A stretch of DNA of 64,000 nt from Psychroflexus torquis ATCC 700755 (GTDB lineage Bacteria; Bacteroidota; Bacteroidia; Flavobacteriales; Flavobacteriaceae). Below, piece after piece: positions 1 through 8,969 of this stretch (positions within the stretch are counted from its first letter, which is position 1; each line of letters begins with the position of its first letter). The translations under genes were made by a program, and so were the position numbers. The notes under the pieces were generated by a model that was not told where the DNA came from, did no database searches, and saw nothing but the letters and a program-made list of their open reading frames with translations. The stretch lies in NCBI RefSeq assembly GCF_000153485.2, contig NC_018721.1, positions 1,302,001-1,366,000 of the forward strand. Direction: 5' to 3'.

Positions 1-870
1 AATACTGAAAAGGCACTGGGGAAAGAACATTCATCTTATGGAAAATATTTAAATAATTTGGCTGGTTTGTACTATAGTATGGGGGACTATCAAAAAGCAT
101 TGCCTTTGTTTCTCGAAGCCCTTGAAAATACTGAAAAGGCACTGGGAAAAGAGCATTCAGAATATGGAATTCGTTTAAATAATTTGGCTGGTTTGTACGA
201 AAGTATGGGAGACTATCAAAAAGCATTGCATTTGTTTCTCGAAGCACTTGAAAATACTGAAAATGCAATGGGAAAAGAGCATTCATCTTATGGAATTAGT
301 TTAAATAATTTGGCTTTGTTGTACAAAAGTATGGGGGAATATCAAAAAGCATTGCATTTGTATCTAGAAGCTCTTGAAAATACTGAAAAGGCACTGGGGA
401 AAGAACATTCATCTTATGGAAAATATTTAAATAATTTGGCTTTGTTGTACCAAAGTATGGGGGAATATCAAAAAGCCTTGCCTTTGTTTCTCGAAGCACT
501 TGAAAATACCGAAAATGCACTGGGAAAAGAGCATTCATCTTATGGAATTAGTTTAAATAATTTGGCTTTGTTGTACAAAAGTATGGGGGACTATCAAAAC
601 GCCTTGCCTTTGTTTCTCGAAGCACTTGAAAATACTGAAAAGGCACTGGGGAAAGAACATTCATCTTATGGAAAATATTTAAATAATTTGGCTTTGTTGT
701 ACCAAAGTATGGGGGAATATCAAAAAGCCTTGCCTTTGTTTCTCGAAGCACTTGTAAATACCGAAAAGGCACTGGGGAAAGAGCATTCGGAATATGGTAT
801 ATTTTTAAACAATTTGGCTGGTTTGTACGAAAGTATGGGGGACTATCAAAAAGCATTGCCTCTTTTAATA
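1..870 (+). repeat. Near-identical 126-bp tandem repeats encoding TPR units
   Basis: About 6.9 copies of a 126 bp unit (42 codons) lie in phase with the TPR reading frame. Copies differ at only a few positions, for example GGCTTTGTTGTAC versus GGCTGGTTTGTAC and GGGGAATATC versus GGGGACTATC. DNA-level similarity this high suggests recent expansion or homogenisation by unequal recombination, so copy number may vary between strains. Confidence 0.9.
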
Positions 871-1854
871 GAATCTAATGACAACATTCTAAACCAAATA
901 AAACAAAATTTCTCTTTTCAAAATGAAAAAGGAAAAGAAGCATTTATTAATAATATTGTGAGTGCTGGTTTAAATAAATTCTCACAATTTAATTATACAA
1001 CTGATAATTCTTATTTAGAAAGTATTTCTGTAGGAACTAATAATATATTAACGAGCAAAGGTTTATTACTTAATGCTTCAAAAGATATTTTAAGTCTATT
1101 GGAGAGTCTTGATGATGAAGAGCACAATGATAAAATCCTACAATTTAGAGCTCAAAGAAAGTATATCAATACACAACAGCAGTTAACAATAGATAAACGT
1201 GTAAAGGATTTTACAGAACAAAAAGAAACCCTAGAAGAATTAGAAAGAGAACTGGTTAAACTGTACAATATAAATTTTGGTGAAGACCTTAACTATGTTA
1301 AAGACTGGAAAAAAACACAACTTAAAGACAACGAGATAGCTATAGAATATACACACTTTAGATATTTCAACAAAAAATGGACAGAAAGTACCATGTATGT
1401 TACTTACCTCTATAAAAAAAACTGGGAAACTCCTAAAGTCATCAATCTTTTTGAAGAAAAACAACTCAAAAAATATTTATCCTCATCAAACAACCCCAAC
1501 ATACTATATAAAACCAGAGGCTCCAAAGCTAAATCTACAACGGCACAATTGGCAGTTGCAGATAGTATCTATAATTTGGTTTGGCAACCTTTAGAAAAAT
1601 ATGTAGAGACCAGTGAAAAAATATATTTTTCCCCAGATGGTTTGTTACATAAAATAGCGTTTGCAGCATTACCCAATCCAGATAATAAACTCATTGGAGA
1701 AGTCTATGATATAAATCAAATGGGCAGTACAGCAGATGTTGGCATGAATATTAAATACCCAAACTTAGAGGATGTTCTGTTAATTGGTGGTGTGAAATAT
1801 GATTACCAAATAGATTCTACAAAACAAAAAAAAAAATTACTTACAGCCTTTTAG
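1..1854 (+). CDS. TPR-CHAT protein, 5' fragment (left-edge partial, frameshifted at 3' end)
   Basis: The frame is open from base 1, so the true start lies outside the window. Residues 1-290 are about seven tetratricopeptide repeats of the kinesin-light-chain/TPR_10 kind, with LNNLALLY and GxYxKALPLFLEALENTEKALG signatures every 42 residues. A helical linker follows, then the first part of a CHAT (caspase-HetF-associated with TPRs) domain, recognisable by YFSPDGLLHKIAFAALP. The frame ends prematurely at TAG 1852-1854, just after a run of 11 A at 1826-1836. The rest of the CHAT domain, including both catalytic residues, continues one frame back at 1836-2555. CHAT proteins are caspase-like cysteine proteases, and the TPRs usually bind a partner or substrate. 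Either the gene is a pseudogene, or expression needs slippage on the A run, or the run length is a sequencing error. Confidence 0.85.
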   Translation, partial: NTEKALGKEHSSYGKYLNNLAGLYYSMGDYQKALPLFLEALENTEKALGKEHSEYGIRLNNLAGLYESMGDYQKALHLFLEALENTENAMGKEHSSYGISLNNLALLYKSMGEYQKALHLYLEALENTEKALGKEHSSYGKYLNNLALLYQSMGEYQKALPLFLEALENTENALGKEHSSYGISLNNLALLYKSMGDYQNALPLFLEALENTEKALGKEHSSYGKYLNNLALLYQSMGEYQKALPLFLEALVNTEKALGKEHSEYGIFLNNLAGLYESMGDYQKALPLLIESNDNILNQIKQNFSFQNEKGKEAFINNIVSAGLNKFSQFNYTTDNSYLESISVGTNNILTSKGLLLNASKDILSLLESLDDEEHNDKILQFRAQRKYINTQQQLTIDKRVKDFTEQKETLEELERELVKLYNINFGEDLNYVKDWKKTQLKDNEIAIEYTHFRYFNKKWTESTMYVTYLYKKNWETPKVINLFEEKQLKKYLSSSNNPNILYKTRGSKAKSTTAQLAVADSIYNLVWQPLEKYVETSEKIYFSPDGLLHKIAFAALPNPDNKLIGEVYDINQMGSTADVGMNIKYPNLEDVLLIGGVKYDYQIDSTKQKKKLLTAF

Positions 1855-2555
1855 AAAGCAAAGAGTTATTAGGAGATACAATCAACAGAAATATTTCTAG
1901 AAATGGTTTTAATTATTTAGAGGGAACAAAAAAAGAAATAACAGACATAAAAGCCTTGCTAGGTAAAAGCAAAGAACTTTCTGGTTACAATGCAACAGAA
2001 ACAGCTTTTAAAAAATTAAGTGGCAATAGTCCATCTATATTGCATATTGCTACGCATGGTTTTTTCTTTCCAAAATTGAAAGAAAAACCAAAAAAGTCAG
2101 AATTATTAGGTCAGAAAAATTCTTACAGATATCAAGAAAATCCTTTACTTAGATCTGGTTTGTTGTTTGCAAATGCAAATTATTCTTGGCAAAACGGTAA
2201 CAACCCCTATGAAGAAGATGATGGTATTTTAACAGCCTTAGAAATTTCTAATTTAGATTTAAAAAACACAGATATTGTTATTCTAAGTGCTTGTGAAACT
2301 GGTTTAGGAGATATTGCTGGTTCTGAAGGTGTTTATGGCTTGCAACGCGCTTTTAAAATGGCAGGCGTAAAAACCATTATAATGAGCTTATGGGAAGTAC
2401 CAGATGCAGAAACGGCTGAGTTTATGAATTTATTCTATAGTAAATGGAAAAAATATAATAACCCCAAAAAAGCGTTTAAAGAATCTCAACAGGTGATGAT
2501 GAATACATATAGAGATGAGCCACAAAAATGGGCATCTTTTGTGTATTTTGAGTAA
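1836..2555 (+). CDS. CHAT protease domain, 3' fragment of the frameshifted TPR-CHAT gene
   Basis: This frame continues the upstream TPR-CHAT protein after the 11-A run. The joined reading goes directly into SLLESKELLGD. It holds the catalytic half of the CHAT domain: LHIATHG with the presumed catalytic His, then VILSACETGLGD with the presumed catalytic Cys, then GVKTIIMSLWEVPD and a helical tail ending in WASFVYFE. All family core motifs are intact, so the domain was recently functional. The first ATG in this frame is not a credible independent start (1956 is TTG), so this piece is probably not translated alone. The joined gene would be about 850 residues plus whatever lies to the left of the window. 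Confidence 0.85.
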   Translation: MTYSLLESKELLGDTINRNISRNGFNYLEGTKKEITDIKALLGKSKELSGYNATETAFKKLSGNSPSILHIATHGFFFPKLKEKPKKSELLGQKNSYRYQENPLLRSGLLFANANYSWQNGNNPYEEDDGILTALEISNLDLKNTDIVILSACETGLGDIAGSEGVYGLQRAFKMAGVKTIIMSLWEVPDAETAEFMNLFYSKWKKYNNPKKAFKESQQVMMNTYRDEPQKWASFVYFE

Positions 2556-2561
2556 AACCAT

Positions 2562-2954
2562 TTAGTCATCCAAATAATAAATCATTGGTTATGAATCATA
2601 TTCATTAATAACGATGGCGTACATGTTTTTTGCTCCACTTCCATGATAGATATAAGGTTTTATCCAATCTAGAAAAGTCTCAATTCCATAATCATAATTC
2701 TTTCTATTAAATATTGATTATACTATACAAGAACCGGATTCTTCGTATAATTTATTTACAATAGCAGAAACACCAAAATAGGAACTTGCTCCCATTAATT
2801 TTAAGCAATTTTCAGGAAGATTTGGGTCAATTTTATCAAGAGAGATTTGTTCACCCATTAAATATTTAATAGTACGAATTATAATATCAGGTGTTTCCTT
2901 TTTTAGTCTTGCACCAAATATTAATTCAGTATAATCTCCCACGTTTACTTGCGT
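2562..2954 (-). pseudogene. Small unrecognised gene broken by two in-frame TAA stops
   Basis: One minus-strand frame reads through as a single protein-like sequence of about 130 codons interrupted by TAA at 2718-2720 and TAA at 2589-2591. The pieces are an N-terminal part with LIFGARLKKETPDIIIRTIK and GASSYFGVSAIVNKLY, a middle part with ETFLDWIKPYIYHGSGAKNM and YAIVINEYDS, and a C-terminal PMIYYLDD. The middle and end resemble a common family of small hypothetical proteins with a FLEWLKPYxxxGSG core, but I cannot name it. No ATG exists upstream. The only start is GTG at 2940-2942, just after an in-frame stop. The gene lies between the CHAT and caspase genes and looks decayed. Confidence 0.65.
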
Positions 2955-3008
2955 TTAATTAATGCTAACAGTTAATAGCGCTTATTAACTTTTTTTTCCA
3001 TACAAATA

Positions 3009-6000
3009 CTAATCAAACAAAACCCAATCTAACTCTAAGTTTTCTGATCTAGAAGTTGGTTTTTGTTGATTGTTTGTTAATTTCTTTACACTTTGATAAA
3101 TATAATCTTTAAGCATTGAAATCTTTATAGATTGCTTATTGTTAAATTTATCTAATGTTAATTCCTCCATCGCTTTTATAAAACTATAAGTAAAAACCCC
3201 ATTACCCCATTTTTCGCTTTCAAAAGCATATTCTTTACCTCCAGCAGCAGAGATTACAAAAGATCCATTACCTCTATCTGAATTATTAAATGACGATTTC
3301 ATAATTTCAAAACTTGTTTTAAAACCACTTTTATTTGATTTAATTATAGATCCTTTTGCGCCTTTAGGAATGTATGAAGTTACATTTTCTACCTTTATTT
3401 CAGTTTTATTTATTTCCTCAGCATCAAGCTCTCCACTATGGCAAGCATCAATTAAAAGTAACTTTTTTCTAGCAGGAATCCCTTCTACTAATTGTTGAAT
3501 ATCAGCATAGGATACTCCTTTAATATTTGGTTTATCAAAATCAATATCATGGGTTGCAAAATAGAAATCATTTGCATCATCTACCAAGCCATGACCAGAA
3601 AAAGAAATGATAACAATATCATTAATATTTGTGTTTTTTAATTGTTCCTTAAATGCTAAAATATTTTCTTTTGTAGCGTTTAAATTATTTAAAGTGTCTA
3701 TGTGAATTCTTCCTTCAAATTTGGATTTAAACAATTTAGATAAGCTTCTTACATCTTTATCTGCAAATTTTAAATTCATAGTAGCGTCTAAATATTTAGA
3801 AACGCCAATTCCAAAATAATAAACTGTTGGTTTCTCATTATTTTCATAGGTAACTTCTAAGTTTAAAGGCTCACTTTTTACTCCTTCTTTATTAATTCCC
3901 AAAACAGTGATTTTATTTATTCCATTACTTAAAGTTATAGACTCTTTAAAAATATTTTGAATCGGCTTCTTTTTTAAAACGGGAACTCCGTTAATATAAA
4001 CAAGTAAAGAATCTAACTTTACTTCTGTTTCTAGGTTTAGGCTTACGCCATTTGTTTTAGATATAGATGTGATAGCATCTCTATTTAAAAGTGAAATTTG
4101 AGGCTTTACAATAGCTAAATAATCTGTTTTTTCTGAATAACCAGAATACGCTAACCTTTTTAAAAAAGCCTTTTTATAAACGTCAATTAATTTTGGTTTT
4201 GTGTACCCTAATTTAGATAGAATTATATCTGGCCTATTTAAAAATAATTCATAACTGACTAATGGGAATGTTTCAAAGTCTTTTACAAAATGGTATTCTC
4301 TGATGATTTCTTTAGGAATAAAAAACTTTAAATCATCATTAAAAAAAGCTTTATAAACGTTTTCATTCTTTTTATGAATGGTAAAACTAGCTATTATTTC
4401 TAAAGATTCTAAATCAACTACATCTATAAATCCGTTTTTATAATATACAAAAAGCTGTTTTTCTGAACTTGTAAGATATGTTGCAGAATCATAATTTAAT
4501 TTAATTTTTTTTACTGAATTTTCATCATCTAATTTCCAAAAAAGTAATTCTTGATTGTGAACACCAGCTAGTAGATTCTTGCTTTTTATAAAAGAAAATG
4601 GTGAAGAATTAAATTGAAATTTTGCTTCTTTTGGCAAGTTGTATTTAAAATTTGAAACAATTCCGTTACCTGTTACTTTTCCTTTTAAAACAGCGCCTTC
4701 TTTATTGTTCTCTTTGTAGATTATATTGTCATTTTTTAACGTTGCTAAAAATGCTGTATTTTTAACTTTTTGTTCTTTTTTACTATAAATATCACTAATT
4801 ATAAAATAGTCTCCATTGATACCATTTATATAAGAAAAGCTTTCTGTAAAATACGCTCCCAAATTATATTTAAATTTTGATATCTTCTTTGTCTCTAAAT
4901 CTATTAAATAGGAATACGATTTATTATTCTCATCATAATATAATGGTGAAATATCTAAGAATGCATGCGTTTGATTATGGTTTAAATAAATACCAACATT
5001 TATTTCTTCTTTTATTTTTGAGTCTATAAATTCACTTTTCCAAATAATATCACCTTTTTCATTTTTTAATTCTAATTGAATTAAGTTCTTCTTCTTTTCT
5101 TTCCTAATATAAGCTGCCAAAACATTTTGATTTTGCAAAAAATAAAATTCTGTTAATTTAAAGTTAGCTTTTTCTTCTACTTCCCTTTCATTTGTAACAT
5201 TCATAATCTCTAAACCATCATACCCATAAAAGGTAAAATCTCCTTTATTACTTAGCGTTAATCCTTCATGTGTTTTCAAATATTCTCTGGTGTAATCTAA
5301 ACTCCATCTTTGAGATTTATCAACTTCTGGATAATAAGAAAACACACCATTTATCCTATTATAAACAATGCCATGATTCGTAATAAAATAATTTTCTCCA
5401 GGGTTCCAGTCAAACCGAAAAGGAAGTTTTAAATTACCTTTTTCATATTCAAAATTGCTATTAATTTTATCAATTTGTAGTAAATTAAATGAACTTAGTT
5501 TTCTGCTGTATAAATACATATCAAAATTTTCTTCCTTGCTTTTTTTAAATGCTTTGTACAAACTATTATAATTAGCTTCTTTTATTTTTTCTAAATCTTT
5601 GTGACCAATCATAAGCAGTGTTTTTTCATTTTCTGTAAATGATTTATATACTCTAAAATCTTCTTTTTTAGGATAGCTTTTCTGTTCTAAATTAAGAATA
5701 TCAAGTGATGATATTTTGTTTTTATAATCAATAATAATTTTATTTCCGCTATGCGAATAAGCTCCTATAGCATTCTCTTTTAATGATATTTTTGATAATT
5801 TTTTTGTTGTTTTATGAAACAGCATTACACTATCTAACTTCCATTTTGAAGGCTGAAGTTGTGTATTAAAATAACTGTATTTTTTATCAGATTCAATTTT
5901 AAAACAGATACTATTTTTTGAAATCGATAAGATGTCTTTATAACTATCTTCCAAATTTTTATTTAGCGACAACGTTTTTAACAAATGGATTTTCTGTAAA

Positions 6001-6464
6001 TTAAAATTCCATAATTTATTATTAGAAAATATATACACGTTTCCGTTTTCGGAATTAAACTTAAAAGTTGTTTTAAAATTAAGTGGGGTAAATTCTTTAT
6101 TTTGTATTTCTTTTTCTTTATAAATACCAGATTTTACGTCTAAAATTCCAACAAAAGTTAGTTCTTTTCCATTTTTTTTCAAGAAAAAAATAATATTTTT
6201 AGAATTTGGATTTAGTATTGCTTTTATTTCTTCACCTTCAAGAAAAAACTTGTACATTTTTCTTTGATCTCTTGCTGACCATATAGAAAAATTATGCTCT
6301 CCTTTAAATAACAGTAGCTTATTAGAACTAGATACAAGTTCTCTATTATTTAATTCATTCAGCTGAATATAAACCTTATTTACATCATATAAAGCAATAT
6401 TTTTCTGCTCTTGACTGTAGGATTGTGTCGATATTAAAAATATAATTAAACAAAATAGCTTCAT
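3009..6464 (-). CDS. Secreted caspase-family (C14-like) protease with propeller-like N-terminal region
   Basis: This 1151-residue protein starts with a signal peptide (MKLFCLIIFLISTQSYSQ), so it is exported. Residues ~20-800 are beta-rich with WD/propeller-like repeats, including an ELLFWKLDD blade. Residues ~800-870 form an Ig-like linker. From ~880 there is a caspase/metacaspase p20-like domain starting YYFGIGVSKYLDATMNLKFA. The catalytic His lies in IISFSGHG (about residue 954) and the catalytic Cys in LLIDACHSGE (about 1008). Family knowledge says such proteins cut after basic residues, but specificity cannot be read here. It is the second caspase-fold protease in the island, facing the CHAT gene tail to tail. 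The CHASE2 operon lies on its far side. Confidence 0.9.
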   Translation of the reverse strand: MKLFCLIIFLISTQSYSQEQKNIALYDVNKVYIQLNELNNRELVSSSNKLLLFKGEHNFSIWSARDQRKMYKFFLEGEEIKAILNPNSKNIIFFLKKNGKELTFVGILDVKSGIYKEKEIQNKEFTPLNFKTTFKFNSENGNVYIFSNNKLWNFNLQKIHLLKTLSLNKNLEDSYKDILSISKNSICFKIESDKKYSYFNTQLQPSKWKLDSVMLFHKTTKKLSKISLKENAIGAYSHSGNKIIIDYKNKISSLDILNLEQKSYPKKEDFRVYKSFTENEKTLLMIGHKDLEKIKEANYNSLYKAFKKSKEENFDMYLYSRKLSSFNLLQIDKINSNFEYEKGNLKLPFRFDWNPGENYFITNHGIVYNRINGVFSYYPEVDKSQRWSLDYTREYLKTHEGLTLSNKGDFTFYGYDGLEIMNVTNEREVEEKANFKLTEFYFLQNQNVLAAYIRKEKKKNLIQLELKNEKGDIIWKSEFIDSKIKEEINVGIYLNHNQTHAFLDISPLYYDENNKSYSYLIDLETKKISKFKYNLGAYFTESFSYINGINGDYFIISDIYSKKEQKVKNTAFLATLKNDNIIYKENNKEGAVLKGKVTGNGIVSNFKYNLPKEAKFQFNSSPFSFIKSKNLLAGVHNQELLFWKLDDENSVKKIKLNYDSATYLTSSEKQLFVYYKNGFIDVVDLESLEIIASFTIHKKNENVYKAFFNDDLKFFIPKEIIREYHFVKDFETFPLVSYELFLNRPDIILSKLGYTKPKLIDVYKKAFLKRLAYSGYSEKTDYLAIVKPQISLLNRDAITSISKTNGVSLNLETEVKLDSLLVYINGVPVLKKKPIQNIFKESITLSNGINKITVLGINKEGVKSEPLNLEVTYENNEKPTVYYFGIGVSKYLDATMNLKFADKDVRSLSKLFKSKFEGRIHIDTLNNLNATKENILAFKEQLKNTNINDIVIISFSGHGLVDDANDFYFATHDIDFDKPNIKGVSYADIQQLVEGIPARKKLLLIDACHSGELDAEEINKTEIKVENVTSYIPKGAKGSIIKSNKSGFKTSFEIMKSSFNNSDRGNGSFVISAAGGKEYAFESEKWGNGVFTYSFIKAMEELTLDKFNNKQSIKISMLKDYIYQSVKKLTNNQQKPTSRSENLELDWVLFD

Positions 6465-6605
6465 AGTCTTCTTGATTTTTATAATGGACTCTTACTAAAA
6501 TAATTAATAATAGTAAGAGTTATTAAAATTACTTTTTTTTATTCTAATTAAAATCCCTATAAATAGGTAAATTAAATTTTCTCTTATCTTTACAAAAAAA
6601 TAATT

Positions 6606-7358
6606 ATGCTTTTAAAAAAGGGAATTACTTCTTACGTTGCTTCTTTTATTGTTTTATCAGTTTAACTATCATCTTGTGCTAGTCACAAAAGATCGAATAT
6701 AAAATCTAGTGAAAATTTTGTCGTAGAATTAATAAAACCTAAATCTAGGGGTCTTGCAAACGTTGCTTTAGAAGAGCTGTTTATAGGAGCTAAGTATTTG
6801 GCTGATAAATCGTCTAAACAATTGGTAAATACCTATACAAATTCAATATCTATCAATGATTATTACAATAATTTTAGCGGTAAAATTGAGAAAACGTATA
6901 CTGGAATTCAGCTCAAAAAATATGGTAATCCAGTAGAACCTGAACAGAAAAAAGCAATTAAATCTATCATAAGTAGAGAAATTAATGCAGCTCCCCAATC
7001 TAGAGGTGAAAAAGGAACCTCATTAAAGCTTTTGGACATACTCCCTGCAGAGAACGAAGATATGCTTAATTCCCACGCAGTCATTGGTTTTGAAAGTGAT
7101 GAAAAAAACCCAGGAGTAACGCGTTTAAGTTTTAATGAGCTAAGCGTTTTTTTTTCAAAAACAAAAGTTTTTACCGATGAGAATTTAAATGCTAGAGTTT
7201 TAATATCCATTGAAAACCAATGGAGAAGTACAGATGGGGCTCCAAAAACAGCAGTTTTAATAGAGCAAGAATATGATTTTAAAAACATTAAGTATGGCTA
7301 TAACAATCAAATTGATGAATCTATTTTAACAAAATGGTACTCGTTAAAATCATCTTGA
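6606..7358 (+). pseudogene. Lipoprotein gene with an in-frame TAA inside the signal peptide
   Basis: Reading from ATG 6606 gives MLLKKGITSYVASFIVLSV, then TAA at 6663-6665, then LSSCASHKRS in the same frame, which is a classic lipobox (LSSC) followed by about 230 residues. A single TTA-to-TAA or similar change would explain the break. The rest of the frame is intact to 7358 and is probably a periplasmic or outer-membrane lipoprotein of unknown fold. No ATG or GTG lies between the TAA and 6798 (TTG), so restart would lose the export signal. Its 3' end overlaps the convergent gene at 7307-8206 by 52 bp. It sits between the caspase gene and the CHASE2 operon. Confidence 0.7.
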
Positions 7359-8206
7359 AACTTGTATTTATAAGGTTTCTGATTTTTTGACAATAATGAA
7401 ATTTCCTTGTAAGCGCCATAAAACATGAAGTCCTCATTGACATATTGCATCGCATTTTTATAAGAGTACAACTTATATAAGTTCTCATAGCGGTTGTCCT
7501 TAGCTAAAGAATTACCGTTAAAGTCAAAAAATTGGGTTTTAAGTTTTGAAGGTTCATACTCTGATAAAACCATGATAGTATTTTCTCCAATGGTAAAGTC
7601 TAAAATGTAGTCTCTATTTAATTCAAAGGCTTTCTCAAAGTTCTTGTATACGCTTAACTTACCATTACCCAAATGCGCGAGAACATCACCTTTGTTAGAT
7701 GTTTTAAGGTTTTGGCTATAACTAAAGGTTTCTATCAAATTTGGATAAAACTCATTATCTCCTTCTGTAACACGGATATAGACAATACTGTCTGAAGTAG
7801 AAAAAATAAGTTTCCCAAGTCTCGAAGAGTAAGTCATTGATGCTGAAAAATCTGGCTTGTTATGGGTTATAATAAGCTTATAATTTATGTTGTCATAAAC
7901 GTTAATTTTATCTGAATACTCAATGATAATGAGGTTTCTATTATCATCAAATTGTACAGATATTGGTGTGGTCTCAAACCCCGTTAATCGTTTAAGTTCG
8001 TCACCTGTATAACCATCATAAATAATGGTTTCTTTTAGCGGGAAAATGTTAATTGCTATCTTATTATTAATTCCCGACACATCAAAAGACGAAATATTCA
8101 GGTTTTCATTTGAGGAATGATTAAAGGTTTGATTTTGACTAAAGCCAATTAGATTCATTAATAAAGCTATTTGGAAAATTAGTTTTTTGCTATTTACAAA
8201 GTCCAT
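7307..8206 (-). CDS. Secreted beta-propeller-like protein of unknown function
   Basis: The 299-residue protein has an N-terminal hydrophobic segment ending in GFSQ, consistent with a signal peptide. The rest is beta-strand rich with propeller-like repeats such as ETIIYDGYTGDELKRLTGF and NRNLIIIEYSDKINVYDNIN, similar in style to the N-terminal part of the secreted caspase. It is the last gene of an overlapping three-gene operon. Its start lies inside the end of the FecR-like gene by 17 bp. Its tail overlaps the opposite-strand lipoprotein pseudogene by 52 bp. No enzymatic motif was seen. A sensory or scaffold role beside the CHASE2 protein is inference. Confidence 0.75.
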   Translation of the reverse strand: MDFVNSKKLIFQIALLMNLIGFSQNQTFNHSSNENLNISSFDVSGINNKIAINIFPLKETIIYDGYTGDELKRLTGFETTPISVQFDDNRNLIIIEYSDKINVYDNINYKLIITHNKPDFSASMTYSSRLGKLIFSTSDSIVYIRVTEGDNEFYPNLIETFSYSQNLKTSNKGDVLAHLGNGKLSVYKNFEKAFELNRDYILDFTIGENTIMVLSEYEPSKLKTQFFDFNGNSLAKDNRYENLYKLYSYKNAMQYVNEDFMFYGAYKEISLLSKNQKPYKYKFQDDFNEYHFVKIDSSI

Positions 8207-8969
8207 ACGTATTACAAATTGAAGTTTCTATTTCCGTCTCAGACAGGCCTAAGTTCTCTAAGTCTTTAATTAAATTCTTATAATTTAACTTTAAATCTGC
8301 ATAGGTGTTTTTATCAATCAAAGTAAAATTAAAAAAATATAAGTTTTTTACATTAGGAAATTCTGACGTTGAAACGGCCCAGTCAAATTGAGTGCCTTCA
8401 GAAAATATATGTTGATTTTTATACAAAGAAACTCGGCTACCATTACTCTCTATTTTTAAGATTTCATTTGTCGCTATATTTTTCAAAAAGACATAATACA
8501 GTTTTTCGTTTTCAACCAAATCCCATTTAAGTGTGATTTTTGAGTTATAAATCTTTGAACTATCCCTTGGGAATTTCATAAGAATTCCGCCTCTATAGAC
8601 TCCTGCTATTATGGCTTTATTCGAACCTTTATCTAGTAGTTCACTCCATATATATTTAAAATAATCTGAAGTTAAATTAGAGCCTTGTTTAGTTTTCTCA
8701 TATTTATATAACTCATTAAAACTATAATCACCGGCTTTATTTATAAAATAAATGTGGCCATTCGCATCAATAACACTTATTTCTGAGTTAGGAAGAACAC
8801 TCAAATTTGATTTGGGCTTTATAAAATCTCCCTTAATTAATGATTTTTTTATGTTTATGGATTCAATTAAAACAATTCCTTTTGTTTTAAATACACACAA
8901 GCTATCTTGAGCCAAGACAAGGGTATTACAACTTAAAATAATAATTAATTTAATAAATGACTTTCCCAT
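8190..8969 (-). CDS. Secreted FecR-like domain protein
   Basis: The 259-residue protein has a signal peptide (IILSCNTLVLAQ). Residues ~25-90 follow a FecR-like pattern: KGxVxI, a KGDFIKP turn, then SEISVIDANGHIYFINKAGD. No sigma-binding N-terminal helix bundle or transmembrane helix is present, so it is not a classical anti-sigma factor. The C-terminal half (residues ~125-210) is beta rich and the end is helical. It overlaps both neighbours (25 bp with the CHASE2 gene, 17 bp with the propeller gene), which implies translational coupling. It may be the periplasmic ligand or partner of the CHASE2 sensor (inference). Confidence 0.65.
   Translation of the reverse strand: MGKSFIKLIIILSCNTLVLAQDSLCVFKTKGIVLIESINIKKSLIKGDFIKPKSNLSVLPNSEISVIDANGHIYFINKAGDYSFNELYKYEKTKQGSNLTSDYFKYIWSELLDKGSNKAIIAGVYRGGILMKFPRDSSKIYNSKITLKWDLVENEKLYYVFLKNIATNEILKIESNGSRVSLYKNQHIFSEGTQFDWAVSTSEFPNVKNLYFFNFTLIDKNTYADLKLNYKNLIKDLENLGLSETEIETSICNTYGLCK

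Noticed and set aside
296..856. Minus-strand ORFs (80 and 102 residues) across the TPR repeats
   Set aside because: They are antisense shadows of the TPR array. Their apparent repeats mirror the plus-strand repeat and they have no start context or family signature.
1..870. CRISPR-like array from regular direct repeats
   Set aside because: The 126-bp repeats are continuous, in frame and encode TPR units. There are no short repeats with unique spacers and no cas genes.
2562..6665. Alternative genetic code or stop-codon recoding in the island
   Set aside because: TAA is used as a normal stop in intact genes throughout the window. The broken genes have isolated point changes.
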